A DNA stretch of 64,000 nt, taken from Bacillus sp. F19 (GTDB lineage Bacteria > Bacillota > Bacilli > Bacillales > Bacillaceae). The notes beneath the pieces were generated by a model. That model had not been told where the DNA came from. It ran no database searches and was given only the letters and a program-made list of their open reading frames with translations. Positions 26,252 to 35,634 of the stretch are shown one piece after another. The first letter of the stretch is position 1; each line of letters starts with the position of its first letter. The stretch spans positions 1,080,001 to 1,144,000 of the forward strand of contig CP085710.1 of assembly GCA_023823795.1 (NCBI GenBank). Direction: 5' to 3'. A program made the position numbers and the translations under genes.

Positions 26252-27619
26252 ATGTCAGATGAAAGAGAAAAATTAGAGATTGAAGCTGCGGAACTAGTAA
26301 CAGCTTTGGAAAACGAAGATCTAGACGGGTTTCGCTCCATGTTTTTGGAGCAGCATCCATATGATCAGGCGAAAATCTTTGTGAAGCTTGAGCAAGAGGA
26401 GCGATTGAAGCTTTATCATTATTTGTCTCCTGAAGAAATGGCTGCTCTTTTTGAGAATATTGAAGATGAAGAATACAATTACGAAATGTATTTATCCGAA
26501 ATGGATCCGCGTTTTGCATCACAAATGCTTGAGCACATGTACGCGGATGATGCGGTAGACGTGCTTAACGAATTAAACAAAGATCAGGCAGCAAGCTATC
26601 TGACCATCATGGATGATGAAGCTGCACAGGAAATTCGTGAACTCCTGCACTACGAGGAATTTACGGCAGGAAGTATCATGACCACAGAATTCATTGCCAT
26701 CATTGCAAATCAGACTGTCAAATCGGCCATGCATATTTTGAAGCATGAAGCTCCTGACGCTGAAACCATTTACTATCTTTATGTAATCGATGAAGATAAG
26801 CATCTAGTGGGCGTTATCTCGCTTCGTGATTTAATAGTCAGCGATGATGATCTCATGATTGGCGAAATTATGAGTGAACGGGTATTTTCCGTATCTGTGG
26901 GCGAAGATCAGGAAGATGCAGCAAGAAAAATGAGAGACTATAATTTCCTTGCTCTGCCAGTAGTTGATTTTCAGAATCATCTTTTAGGAATCATAACGGT
27001 TGATGATATCGTTGATGTTATCGACGAGGAAGCATCTGATGACTATTCGAAGCTTGCAGCTGTATCTGATGTGGATTCCATTGACAGGAGTCCTCTGTCA
27101 GCCGCTAAAAAAAGATTGCCTTGGCTTGTGATTCTTTTATTTCTCGGAATGTTAACGGCAAATTTAATAGGACAGTTTGAAGAAACGCTTAATAAAGTGG
27201 CCATTCTTGCTGTTTTTATCCCGCTGATTGCCGGAATGGCAGGGAACACTGGTACTCAGGCACTTGCGGTAGCCGTCAGAAGAATAGCGATGGGAGACCT
27301 TGAAGAAGGCAGTAATTTTAAAATTATTGCCAGAGAAGCTGGTACAGGGATTATCAATGGTGCCGTGTGCGGAGTTCTAGTAACAGGCGTCGTCTATTTC
27401 TGGCAGCATGATTTCTTCCTGGGTCTTTTAGTTGGCATTTCCATTCTTGCAACCCTGACTGTTTCGACAATCGCCGGCGCTTTTGTTCCGCTTGTGATGC
27501 ATCGGCTGAAAGTTGACCCAGCTGTTGCATCAGGCCCATTTATTACAACGATTAATGATATTATTTCCATTCTTATTTATTTTGGTATGGCTACATTGTT
27601 CATGCAATATTTAATCTAG
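26252..27619 (+). CDS. mgtE: Magnesium transporter MgtE
   Basis: 455 aa. It has an N-terminal MgtE_N superhelical domain (about residues 20-130), two CBS domains (about 135-260, TAGSIMTTEFIAI and IGEIMSERVFSV) and a C-terminal five-helix pore (about 285-455). The pore carries GMAGNTGTQALAVAVRRIA and a PFITTINDIISILIYFG end. The channel conducts Mg2+ and closes when the N and CBS domains bind Mg2+. The ATG has a strong GGGGAAGGAGGAG site. Twenty-two bp separate it from the antiporter gene downstream, so the two probably form an operon. Confidence 0.94.
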   Translation: MSDEREKLEIEAAELVTALENEDLDGFRSMFLEQHPYDQAKIFVKLEQEERLKLYHYLSPEEMAALFENIEDEEYNYEMYLSEMDPRFASQMLEHMYADDAVDVLNELNKDQAASYLTIMDDEAAQEIRELLHYEEFTAGSIMTTEFIAIIANQTVKSAMHILKHEAPDAETIYYLYVIDEDKHLVGVISLRDLIVSDDDLMIGEIMSERVFSVSVGEDQEDAARKMRDYNFLALPVVDFQNHLLGIITVDDIVDVIDEEASDDYSKLAAVSDVDSIDRSPLSAAKKRLPWLVILLFLGMLTANLIGQFEETLNKVAILAVFIPLIAGMAGNTGTQALAVAVRRIAMGDLEEGSNFKIIAREAGTGIINGAVCGVLVTGVVYFWQHDFFLGLLVGISILATLTVSTIAGAFVPLVMHRLKVDPAVASGPFITTINDIISILIYFGMATLFMQYLI

Positions 27620-27641
27620 ATTCAGTTAGGAGGGAAATACT

Positions 27642-29495
27642 GTGCATGGAGCTTCCTTTTCATCACTAGTTATCGTACTGTTAGCCGCTTTTGTAACCCC
27701 TCTCCTGCTGCATCGCTTTAAAATTAAAGTCATGCCTGTCGTAGTGGCCGAGATTATTATGGGGATCATTATCGGGAAAAGCGGATTCAATCTTGTTCAG
27801 GAGGATATGTGGCTTGAAACGCTATCCATGCTCGGTTTTATTTTTCTTATGTTTTTGAGCGGACTTGAAATTGATTTCACTGCTTTTATCGGTGGACGGA
27901 AGAAAGAAAAGCTGCCGAGCGGGAAGGAAGCGCCAAATACGTTTGCCGTTTCTTTTCTTGTCTTTGTTGGCATCTTTATATTGTCTCTGCTCTTATCGTA
28001 TCTGTTTGTTTTCCTTGGTTTTATTGAAAATGCCTTCTTGATGACGCTGATCATTTCAACCATATCACTCGGAGTGGTGGTCCCTACACTGAAGGATGCA
28101 GGCATTATGAAATCGAATATCGGTCAGATTATCTTGCTCGTTGCTGTCATAGCTGACTTAGTGACGATGATTCTTCTTGCCGTGTTTGCATCGATATATG
28201 GAGGAGAAAATACAAATACATGGCTGCTTCTGCTGTTATTTGGTGCTGGAATTGCTTTATATTTTCTCGGCAAAACCTTTCAGAGCAGATCATTCATAGA
28301 AACGATGTCTAAAGGCACGATTCAAATTGGGACAAGAGCTATTTTCACTCTGATCATTGTCCTTGTTGCCTTATCAGAAACAATCGGGGCAGAGAACATT
28401 TTAGGAGCGTTTTTAGCGGGTGTTCTAGTCTCACTGCTTTCCCCAAATAAAGAAATGGTTCAGAAAATGGATTCCTTCGGGTACGGATTTTTGATACCGA
28501 TCTTCTTTGTTATGGTTGGTGTCGATCTTGATGTATGGTCGCTGTTTGAGGATCCAAAAATTTTAATGCTGATCCCATTGCTGTTTATTGCGCTGCTGAT
28601 CTCTAAAATTGTGCCGATTTATTTACTGAAGAGATGGTATGACACAAAAACAACGCTTGCTTCAGGATTTTTGCTGACATCAACCCTATCCCTTGTTATT
28701 GCGGCAGCTACCATTGGAGAAAGAGTAAATGTGATTGATGCTCAAATGTCGGGTGCGCTCATTTTAACGGCTGTTCTGACGAGTATTTTTACTCCGATTG
28801 GGTTTAAGAAGCTATTCCCTGAACAGCTGTCTTCGCAAAAGAAGGTGAAGGTAGCTTTTATAGGAGCCAATCAAATGACACTTCCAGTGACGCGCGAGTT
28901 AAATCCGAAAATGTACGATACAACGGTGTATCATACTCATGTCGATAAAAATGAACAGCAGATCGCTGAATCATTGTTTCAAATTGAGGAGCTTGAAGAT
29001 TACTCAATCGAGACCCTGCAGTCCCAGGGAGTTTTTGAAGCAGATATCCTTATTGCTGCTGCAGGCGATGAGGATACGAATGCTGAAATCGCCCTATTTG
29101 CAAAAGAGGTTGAAGTTGGGCGGGTGATTGCCAGCATCTCATCACCGTTATTAGACGAGCAGCTAAGAGCGAAAGACATTGATGTCTTCTCTGTGCTGCT
29201 TTCTACTAAAACCCTGCTAAGGGCTCTTATTGAAGCACCAGGCATCATGAAGATTCTGACCAATAACGATTCAGCGCTTTATCAGATAAAAATGAACAAC
29301 AGACGCTACGATGGCATGGTGCTCCGCGGCTTTCCATTTACAGGCGACGTCATTTTTGTCCGTATTTTCAGGGAAAATGAATCGATTGTGCCGCATGGGG
29401 ATACAGAGCTGAAACGCGGAGATTTACTGATTCTGACTGGATCTGCTGAATATGTGGATGAGCTCAGACAAGAGCTTGAGTTCCATAAAAGTTGA
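27642..29495 (+). CDS. yjbQ: Cation:proton antiporter YjbQ (KefB/CPA2 type)
   Basis: 617 aa from GTG 27642 behind TTAGGAGGG. The N-terminal Na+/H+ exchanger domain (about residues 1-385, about 12 membrane helices) shows FLMFLSGLEIDFTAF and GAFLAGVLVS. A Rossmann-like RCK_N segment (about 395-530, VKVAFIGANQMTLPVTREL) and an RCK_C/TrkA_C domain at the end (RRYDGMVLRGFPF ... LKRGDLLILTGSAEYVDEL) would gate the channel by nucleotide or ion binding. It probably exports K+ or Na+ in exchange for protons. In B. subtilis it lies just before tenA, as here. Confidence 0.88.
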   Translation: MHGASFSSLVIVLLAAFVTPLLLHRFKIKVMPVVVAEIIMGIIIGKSGFNLVQEDMWLETLSMLGFIFLMFLSGLEIDFTAFIGGRKKEKLPSGKEAPNTFAVSFLVFVGIFILSLLLSYLFVFLGFIENAFLMTLIISTISLGVVVPTLKDAGIMKSNIGQIILLVAVIADLVTMILLAVFASIYGGENTNTWLLLLLFGAGIALYFLGKTFQSRSFIETMSKGTIQIGTRAIFTLIIVLVALSETIGAENILGAFLAGVLVSLLSPNKEMVQKMDSFGYGFLIPIFFVMVGVDLDVWSLFEDPKILMLIPLLFIALLISKIVPIYLLKRWYDTKTTLASGFLLTSTLSLVIAAATIGERVNVIDAQMSGALILTAVLTSIFTPIGFKKLFPEQLSSQKKVKVAFIGANQMTLPVTRELNPKMYDTTVYHTHVDKNEQQIAESLFQIEELEDYSIETLQSQGVFEADILIAAAGDEDTNAEIALFAKEVEVGRVIASISSPLLDEQLRAKDIDVFSVLLSTKTLLRALIEAPGIMKILTNNDSALYQIKMNNRRYDGMVLRGFPFTGDVIFVRIFRENESIVPHGDTELKRGDLLILTGSAEYVDELRQELEFHKS

Positions 29496-29568
29496 TAATT
29501 ATGACTTGAAAGTTTCTTTGAGCATGGTATGATGTACATGTGAATATTTCTAAAATAATATATGAACG

Positions 29569-29663
29569 ACCGCTAGGGGAGCCCTTTTAGAAGGGCTGAG
29601 ATTGAAGTTTGCCTTCAAGACCCTCCGAACCTGATCTGGCTAAAACCAGCGTAGGGAAGTGGT
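29569..29663 (+). promoter_or_regulatory. TPP riboswitch (THI element)
   Basis: Conserved core elements are visible: CTAGGGGAGCCC ... GGGCTGAGA, then ACCCTCCGAACCTGATCTGG, and CCAGCGTAGGGAAGT. They lie 80 bp upstream of the thiamine operon. Binding of thiamine pyrophosphate is expected to favour the downstream terminator. The extra P3 hairpin TTGAAGTTTGCCTTCAA is present. Confidence 0.95.
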
Positions 29664-29682
29664 GTAAAGGTCTATTTATACA

Positions 29683-29712
29683 CCACTTTTCTATTCGAAA
29701 AGTGGTTTTTTG
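29683..29712 (+). terminator. Riboswitch-controlled terminator
   Basis: CCACTTTT / AAAAGTGG hairpin followed by TTTTTTG. The segment GGTGTAAAGG...ACACCAC just before it can compete with the left arm, which is the usual anti-terminator layout. Confidence 0.85.
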
Positions 29713-29746
29713 CCGTTTTTATACTAAAAATGAGGAGGAATAAAAC

Positions 29747-30433
29747 ATGTCATTTTCAAAAGAATGCCGGGAGTATGCAAAAAAATGGTGGGAAGGAAGC
29801 TTTGAACATCCTTTTGTAAAAGGGATTGGTGAAGGCAGCCTTTTAAAAGAGAAATTTAAATATTATGTGATGCAGGATTCTTATTACTTAACCCATTTTG
29901 CAAAAGTACAGGCTTTTGCAGGGGCTATGGCCACTGACTTGCATACAACGTACCGGATGTCCGTTCATTCGCAGGGAACCTATGAGGCAGAGCTATCTTT
30001 GCATCAGCAATTTTCTGTCCTGCTTGGGATCACGGACACCGAACGGAAGGAATTTAAACCATCGCCGACTGCGTATGCTTACACCTCCCATATGTACCGT
30101 TCAGTTGCGACAGGAAATCTTGGTGAAATCATTGCAGCTCTGCTTCCATGCTACTGGCTCTATTATGAAGTCGGGGAGCACCTGAAAGATTGCAAGCCGG
30201 GTGATGAAGTTTATGAGAAATGGATTGCGACTTATCACGGTGATTGGTTTAAAGAGCTTGTCCTCGAGCAGGTTGCAAGATTTGACGAGCTTGCTCTGCG
30301 TGCAAGTGATCACGAGAGACAAATGATGAAAGAAAACTTTCTCATCAGCTCGATGTATGAATATCGTTTTTGGGATATGGCGGAAAAGATGGAAGCATGG
30401 GATGAGACACAAACCATGCTGATGCAAAAGTGA
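29747..30433 (+). CDS. tenA: Aminopyrimidine aminohydrolase TenA (thiaminase II)
   Basis: 228 aa, TENA/THI-4 fold. Recognisable are YVMQDSYYLTHFAKVQA near residue 41, the catalytic Cys in AALLPCYWLYYEVGEHL near residue 134, and SSMYEYRFWDMAEKME near the end with the Glu/Tyr pair. It hydrolyses aminomethylpyrimidine from degraded thiamine for salvage. First gene of the thi operon with GAGGAGG upstream, under the TPP riboswitch. It overlaps tenI by four bases. Confidence 0.95.
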   Translation: MSFSKECREYAKKWWEGSFEHPFVKGIGEGSLLKEKFKYYVMQDSYYLTHFAKVQAFAGAMATDLHTTYRMSVHSQGTYEAELSLHQQFSVLLGITDTERKEFKPSPTAYAYTSHMYRSVATGNLGEIIAALLPCYWLYYEVGEHLKDCKPGDEVYEKWIATYHGDWFKELVLEQVARFDELALRASDHERQMMKENFLISSMYEYRFWDMAEKMEAWDETQTMLMQK

Positions 30434-31038
30434 AATTGCATCTTGTCACAGATGGACGGCACACTGCTGCAGAGCTCGTGAAAATCATCACAGATATACA
30501 TACAGCTGCAGATGCCATTCATATTAGAGAAAAGAATAAATCGGCTGGGGAACTGATCGACTTGATTGAAGCGCTCCATCAAAATGGGGTGCCAAAATCA
30601 AAGCTTGTCATGAATGACCGTGTGGATGCAGCTGTTCTTTCTGGTTTGCACCAGGTTCAGCTCCCATCGCACAGCTTCAATGTGAAACTGGTGAAACAGC
30701 GCTTCCCGCATCTTGAGGTAGGCTGTTCCGTCCACACTGCTGCTGAAGCAGTATATTGTGCTGAAAATGGGGCAGATCGTCTCCTTTTCGGGCATGTGTT
30801 CCAAACATCATCAAAAAATGGTCTAGAAGCAAGAGGGATAAGCAAGCTTGCGGAAATAGCGGAATCTGTCAGCATTCCAGTCATTGCAATTGGAGGAATC
30901 ACTCCTGCTGTCATTCCTGATCTAAGAGATTTAAAGATTGAGGGAGCAGCCGTGATGTCCTATGTTTTTTCAGCGGAGCAGCCAAATCATGCGGCACTTG
31001 AACTTGCTGATCAGTTAAAAAGGGGGATGGGCCATTGA
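30430..31038 (+). CDS. tenI: Thiazole tautomerase TenI
   Basis: 202 aa, ThiE-like TIM barrel. It starts at GTG 30430 overlapping the tenA stop (GTGA). Motifs are HIREKNKSAGELIDL near residue 35, VGCSVHTAAEA and GADRLLFGHVFQTSSK. The ending IPVIAIGGITPAVIPDL is the phosphate-binding region. TenI aromatises the thiazole product of ThiG rather than joining pyrimidine and thiazole. A ThiE function cannot be excluded from the sequence alone, but the operon order matches tenI. Confidence 0.9.
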   Translation: MKLHLVTDGRHTAAELVKIITDIHTAADAIHIREKNKSAGELIDLIEALHQNGVPKSKLVMNDRVDAAVLSGLHQVQLPSHSFNVKLVKQRFPHLEVGCSVHTAAEAVYCAENGADRLLFGHVFQTSSKNGLEARGISKLAEIAESVSIPVIAIGGITPAVIPDLRDLKIEGAAVMSYVFSAEQPNHAALELADQLKRGMGH

Positions 31039-32150
31039 AGCCTTTATTTGATGCGGGCATTATCGGCGGAGGAGTCATTGGGCTTGCCTCTGCCTATTAT
31101 TTAGCGAAAGCCGGTCTTCGAGTTGCGGTATTTGAAAGCGGAAAAACAGGCAGCGGAGCATCCAGTGCTGCGGCGGGTATGCTCGGAGCCCATACTGAAA
31201 CTGAAAAGGACGATGCTTTTTTCAGGTTTGCTAAAGAAAGCCAGGCACTTTATCCAAAATTAGCTCATGATTTGCTGCTTGAAAGCGGAATTGACATCCA
31301 GCTTCAATACAATGGAATGTACAAACTGGCAATGACGGCCGAGGAAGCCGATTCTTTGAAAAAAAGAGCAGAAATAGAAAAGGATGTAGAATGGCATTCC
31401 AAAGAAAAAGTCCTAGAATATGAAAAAGACATAACAGATGCGATTTACGGGGCTCTGAAAATTGAAAAAGATGGAAAGCTTACTCCAGCTGCTCTGTGCA
31501 AAGCTTTTACAAAAGCCATTCAGCTGATGAGCGGAAAAATCTTTGAAAACACACCAGTATACAAAGTGAGCAGATTTGAAGGCTCCCACTATGAAATTGA
31601 AACGCCTCAAGATACGTTTTTTTGCGAAGCTCTTATACTTGCAAATGGCACATGGAGCAGCCGGCTGATAAAGGATTTAACACGTAATATATCTGTTCAT
31701 CCTGTTAAGGGCGAATGTTTGTCTGTGACAATGAAAGATGGAAAACTATCGTCTACTGTTTTTCATGAAAGCTGTTATCTTGTGCCAAAGCTTGATGGAA
31801 CTATAGTTATTGGGGCAACGATGAAAGAAGGAACCTGGAATACTGAGCCTTCCGTACAGGGAATCGCTGCTCTCTTGAATAAAGCAGTTACAATTATGCC
31901 GGCAATTGAAAATGCCAGTTTTCATCGTGCATGGGCTGGATTAAGGCCGGGAACAGCCGACAGCAAGCCCTTTATTTTCAAGCATCAGGGCATTCCGAAT
32001 CTCTTTGTGGCAACAGGGCATTTCCGAAATGGCATCCTGCTCGCTCCCAAAACAGGTGAAATGATCAGAGATTTATTTTTTAATAGACCGGCAGCTGAAG
32101 AATACGTTCACGCTTTTAGAATGGACCGTGCAGATGAGGTGAAACTATGA
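31035..32150 (+). CDS. thiO: Glycine oxidase ThiO
   Basis: 371 aa, DAO-family flavoenzyme. The FAD site GIIGGGVIGLASAYYLAKAG is at residues 8-27 and GSGASSAAAGMLGAHTE follows. The C-terminus has HRAWAGLRPGTADSKPFI and GHFRNGILLAPKTGE. It oxidises glycine to iminoglyoxylate, the nitrogen donor for the thiazole ring. It starts at TTG 31035 overlapping the tenI stop (TTGA), so translation is coupled. Confidence 0.94.
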   Translation: MKPLFDAGIIGGGVIGLASAYYLAKAGLRVAVFESGKTGSGASSAAAGMLGAHTETEKDDAFFRFAKESQALYPKLAHDLLLESGIDIQLQYNGMYKLAMTAEEADSLKKRAEIEKDVEWHSKEKVLEYEKDITDAIYGALKIEKDGKLTPAALCKAFTKAIQLMSGKIFENTPVYKVSRFEGSHYEIETPQDTFFCEALILANGTWSSRLIKDLTRNISVHPVKGECLSVTMKDGKLSSTVFHESCYLVPKLDGTIVIGATMKEGTWNTEPSVQGIAALLNKAVTIMPAIENASFHRAWAGLRPGTADSKPFIFKHQGIPNLFVATGHFRNGILLAPKTGEMIRDLFFNRPAAEEYVHAFRMDRADEVKL

Positions 32151-32350
32151 ACATTAAAGTGAATGGCAGCATGATAGATATGCAGTCTTCTGTGCGCACC
32201 GTTCAAGATTTGCTTGCTTTTTATGAGGTGAGCAAAAGAATCGTCATTGTGGAATATAATTCAGAAATAATAGCCAAAGAAGAATACGCGAAAACAGTTA
32301 TTAATGATGGGGATGTTTTTGAAATTGTTCATTTTGTAGGAGGAGGATAA
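32147..32350 (+). CDS. thiS: Sulfur carrier protein ThiS
   Basis: 67 aa, ubiquitin-like beta-grasp fold. It ends ...FEIVHFVGGG with the Gly-Gly tail that ThiF adenylates and that carries thiocarboxylate sulfur to ThiG. The tail has three glycines. It overlaps thiO by four bases (ATGA) and is 3 bp from thiG. Confidence 0.93.
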   Translation: MNIKVNGSMIDMQSSVRTVQDLLAFYEVSKRIVIVEYNSEIIAKEEYAKTVINDGDVFEIVHFVGGG

Positions 32351-32353
32351 TTT

Positions 32354-33121
32354 ATGTTAACGATTGCTGGAAAAACCTTTCAATCAAGACTGCTGCTTGG
32401 AACGGGAAAGTATCCCTCTTTTGACATTCAAAAAGAAGCGGTAAATGCAGCTGAAGCTGATATTTTAACATTCGCGGTGAGAAGAATGAATATTTTTGAA
32501 CCGTCTCAGCCTAATTTTCTGGAGCAGCTTGATCTTTCGCGCTACACGCTGCTGCCGAACACAGCTGGTGCAAAAACGGCTGAAGAAGCTGTCAGAATCG
32601 CCAAACTCGCTAAGGCTTCAGGGTTATGTGATATGATTAAGGTAGAAGTTATCGGGTGCGCGAAAACATTGCTTCCCGATCCTGTTGAAACCTTAAAAGC
32701 AAGTGAGGAGCTTGTCAAGGAAGGATTTATTGTACTTCCTTACACGTCTGATGATGTCGTGCTTGCGAGGAGACTTGAAGAAGCAGGCGTTCATGCGATT
32801 ATGCCGGGCGCGTCTCCAATCGGTTCAGGACAGGGCATTATCAATCCTTTGAATCTATCATTTATTATCGAACAAACGAAACTGCCGGTTATTGTGGATG
32901 CAGGGATTGGATCAGCTGCAGATGCTGCAAAAGCGATGGAGCTTGGAGCGGATGGTGTGCTGTTAAACACTGCTGTTTCAGCTGCAGGCAATCCGGTCAA
33001 AATGGCAGCGGCTATGAAGCTTGCCATTGAAGCAGGAAGATTAAGCTTTGAGGCAGGCAGAATACCAGTAAAAACCTATGCATCTGCAAGCAGCCCGGAA
33101 GAAGGAATGATTACATCCTAA
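32354..33121 (+). CDS. thiG: Thiazole synthase ThiG
   Basis: 255 aa TIM barrel. The DXP-binding Lys is in [19 protein letters not shown] near residue 97. [27 protein letters not shown] and [20 protein letters not shown] are family signatures. It condenses deoxyxylulose phosphate, dehydroglycine from ThiO and sulfur from ThiS into the thiazole phosphate. AGGAGGA lies ahead of the ATG. The thiF ATG directly follows its TAA. Confidence 0.96.
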   Translation: MLTIAGKTFQSRLLLGTGKYPSFDIQKEAVNAAEADILTFAVRRMNIFEPSQPNFLEQLDLSRYTLLPNTAGAKTAEEAVRIAKLAKASGLCDMIKVEVIGCAKTLLPDPVETLKASEELVKEGFIVLPYTSDDVVLARRLEEAGVHAIMPGASPIGSGQGIINPLNLSFIIEQTKLPVIVDAGIGSAADAAKAMELGADGVLLNTAVSAAGNPVKMAAAMKLAIEAGRLSFEAGRIPVKTYASASSPEEGMITS

Positions 33122-34138
33122 ATGGAACGGTACTCTAGGCAAATCTTATTCTCTCCAATAGGAGAAACAGGACAGCAGAACATTCGAAATGGTCATGTGT
33201 TAATCATCGGCGCGGGAGCTCTTGGGACAGCAAATGCGGAAATGCTTGTTCGTGCGGGTGTCGGCACACTAACGATTGTGGACCGTGATTACGTCGAATG
33301 GAGCAATTTGCAGCGCCAGCAGCTTTACACTGAAGAAGATGCGGTTTTGCGTCTTCCTAAAGCTGCTGCTGCAAAACAAAGACTTTCCCAGATTAATCAT
33401 GAAGTGGAAGTCCAGGCGGTCATTGAAGATGTAACAGCTGATAATATTTTTGCATTCAGTCAGCATGCAGACGTTATTGTAGATGCGACGGATAACTTTG
33501 AAACTCGTCTTGTTATAAATGATGCAGCGCTTAAGCAGGGCATTCCGTGGATCTACGGGGCATGTGTCGGAAGCTACGGCCTCACTTATACAATCATACC
33601 GGGACTCTCGCCATGTTTGAATTGCCTTTTAAAGCAAATTCCAATGGAAGGCCAGACGTGCGATACAGTTGGCATTATTAGTCCGGCGGTCCAAATGGTT
33701 GCCTCTTATCAAACAGGGGAAGTGCTGAAATTGTTAACCGGGGCAGCGGATCAGGTGAGAAAAGAATTGCTTTCTTTTGATGTTTGGAGAAATCAATTTT
33801 CACAAATAAAAGTGCATGCATTAAAAGATGAAGCCTGTCCATCATGCGGGGACTCTGCCGTTTATCCATTTTTATCACGCAGCAACAGTGTGAAAACGTC
33901 GGTTCTCTGCGGCAGAGATACGGTTCAAATAAGGCCGGCAGTCGCTAAAGAAATGAACTTTAAGGAGCTTGCAAAAGTACTTGGAAGAGCGGTAACAGAA
34001 ATCACTGCAAATCCGTATTTACTTTCATTTCAGACAGAACATCAGAGGGTTGTCGTATTCCGTGACGGCCGTGCCCTGATTCATGGAACAAAAGACATGG
34101 CTGAAGCCAAGAAGATTTATCAGCGATATTTGGGGTAA
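33122..34138 (+). CDS. thiF: Sulfur carrier adenylyltransferase ThiF
   Basis: 338 aa, E1-like (MoeB/ThiF). The nucleotide-binding loop IIGAGALGTANAEMLVRAGVG (quoted in part: GAGALGTANAEML) lies near residue 30. WSNLQRQQLYTEED and IVDATDNFETR follow. Two Cys pairs, CLNC near residue 165 and CPSC near residue 240, give the zinc site. It adenylates the ThiS C-terminus. The C-terminal 80 residues form the extension also present in B. subtilis ThiF. It is the last gene of the operon. thiD, which follows it in B. subtilis, is absent here. Confidence 0.94.
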   Translation: MERYSRQILFSPIGETGQQNIRNGHVLIIGAGALGTANAEMLVRAGVGTLTIVDRDYVEWSNLQRQQLYTEEDAVLRLPKAAAAKQRLSQINHEVEVQAVIEDVTADNIFAFSQHADVIVDATDNFETRLVINDAALKQGIPWIYGACVGSYGLTYTIIPGLSPCLNCLLKQIPMEGQTCDTVGIISPAVQMVASYQTGEVLKLLTGAADQVRKELLSFDVWRNQFSQIKVHALKDEACPSCGDSAVYPFLSRSNSVKTSVLCGRDTVQIRPAVAKEMNFKELAKVLGRAVTEITANPYLLSFQTEHQRVVVFRDGRALIHGTKDMAEAKKIYQRYLG

Positions 34139-34162
34139 CAAGCCTGTAAGAATACAAGAAAA

Positions 34163-34190
34163 GAACTGGCCATGCTTTGGCCAGTTTTTT
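34163..34190 (+). terminator. Terminator of the thiamine operon
   Basis: AACTGGCC / GGCCAGTT arms with a 7-nt loop and six T residues, 25 bp after thiF. Confidence 0.9.
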
Positions 34191-34280
34191 CTGTAAAAGG
34201 ACATAGATTTATTGGATTTCTTTCTGATTTTAGACTAGCATGGAATTACCATTATTTTATATAGATTGAAGGTAGATTAT

Positions 34281-35516
34281 GTGTCTAATAAATCAAAGAA
34301 TTTAGCCGGAATATCACTTGCTGTCATGGGAACAGGGTTTGCTGCAGCGATCCCTTTTCAGGGAACTGTCGCTGGAGAATTTATGCAGGGAGGATTTGAA
34401 GCTGGGCTTGTCGGCGGATTAGCAGACTGGTTTGCTGTTACAGCTTTGTTCAGACACCCATTCGGCTTGCCTATCCCTCACACCGCGTTACTGCCTAAAA
34501 ATCGAAACAGGATGATTAGGGCACTTGTTAACACAATCGAAAATGACTGGCTGTCAAAAGAAAGCATTCAAACGAAATTATCACAAATAAATCTGACAGA
34601 AAAGCTGCTGCCTATTCTTGAAAAAGAGGTACATTCCGATTCTTTCAAAAAAACAATGAAATCGTTCATTATCCAAATGATTGAAAGTGCTGATTTGGGA
34701 AAGCTTGCTCCCCTTATTCAGAAGCAGCTGAAAGGTTATTTAACGTCAGATGAAGTATTAAAGATGCTTAAAGCTCTCATTCATCAGGTTCTTGAACGGA
34801 AATATGATGAAAAGAGCCTGGATTATTTCCTTTCAAAATTAGAGGAATGGGCATCAAGGCGTGATCAACGGGAGGAGTTTGGCAGATTTGCGATGAAGGC
34901 CATTGATAATGGACAAGCTGATGGTTTTTTGCAATTTGCCATAAAATCCTTCCGGAATATTGTAAATGAAGAAAAACTCGGAAAGATTCTTCAGGATATT
35001 ATCCTGAATGTTATTGGGGGGTTGCGAAATCCTGAGAGTGAATATCGTCAGGCCATCCTTGGCCGCGTTCGAAAAGAATTGCTCGGCATTCAGGAAAATC
35101 ATGCTTTATTAGAGGAAATAGACCGGTTGATTTTAGAGTGGGACCCTTCAGAAAATCTGATGACAATCTTAAAGAAAACGCAAGTAAAAGCTTTAGCCAT
35201 CATTGAAGAAGGTTCATTTATGGATGATCATCTTATGCCTTTTGCTGATCAATTAATCGGAAAAATAAGTGCTGATAAAGAAAAAACAGATGCAATCGAG
35301 AACAAAATACAGGAACAAATTACTCTTTTTATTGAAAAAAATCATTCGAAAATCGGTAAACTGGTCGAAGAGAATTTAAACAAGCTTGATGATGAGAAAT
35401 TAATTGATATGATAGAAAATAATGTAGGGAAAGACTTACAGTGGATCCGTGTGAACGGTGCAGTGTGCGGATTTTTCATCGGAATCGTTTTGACAGGACT
35501 TAAAATGCTCTTTTAA
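34281..35516 (+). CDS. DUF445 family membrane-associated protein
   Basis: 411 aa from GTG 34281, with GAAGG 8 nt upstream. A TTG start at 34266 would add five residues but has no site. The N-terminal hydrophobic part contains GGFEAGLVGGLADWFAVTAL and FRHPFGLPIPHTALLPKNR, which are diagnostic of DUF445 (YheB/YtaP group). A long charged helical middle follows, and a C-terminal membrane helix (VCGFFIGIVLTGLKMLF) closes the protein. The function is unknown. It stands alone between the thi terminator and fabI. Confidence 0.85.
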   Translation: MSNKSKNLAGISLAVMGTGFAAAIPFQGTVAGEFMQGGFEAGLVGGLADWFAVTALFRHPFGLPIPHTALLPKNRNRMIRALVNTIENDWLSKESIQTKLSQINLTEKLLPILEKEVHSDSFKKTMKSFIIQMIESADLGKLAPLIQKQLKGYLTSDEVLKMLKALIHQVLERKYDEKSLDYFLSKLEEWASRRDQREEFGRFAMKAIDNGQADGFLQFAIKSFRNIVNEEKLGKILQDIILNVIGGLRNPESEYRQAILGRVRKELLGIQENHALLEEIDRLILEWDPSENLMTILKKTQVKALAIIEEGSFMDDHLMPFADQLIGKISADKEKTDAIENKIQEQITLFIEKNHSKIGKLVEENLNKLDDEKLIDMIENNVGKDLQWIRVNGAVCGFFIGIVLTGLKMLF

Positions 35517-35589
35517 TTTGCTGTAATGATCCAGGTTCATTCATGAAATCCAGCAGCGGTCTAGAAAAACAGCAAATAGCATGCTATAC

Positions 35590-35606
35590 TTATAACCAGG
35601 TACTAA
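35590..35606 (+). promoter_or_regulatory. FapR-type operator upstream of fabI
   Basis: TTATAACCAGGTACTAA agrees at 14 of 17 positions with the palindromic FapR site TTAGTACCTGGTACTAA as I know it. It directly follows a TATACT -10-like element (35585-35590). FapR, released by malonyl-CoA, controls fabI in B. subtilis. Confidence 0.75.
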
Positions 35607-35634
35607 TAACATGTATTAATTAGGAGGATTCCAA

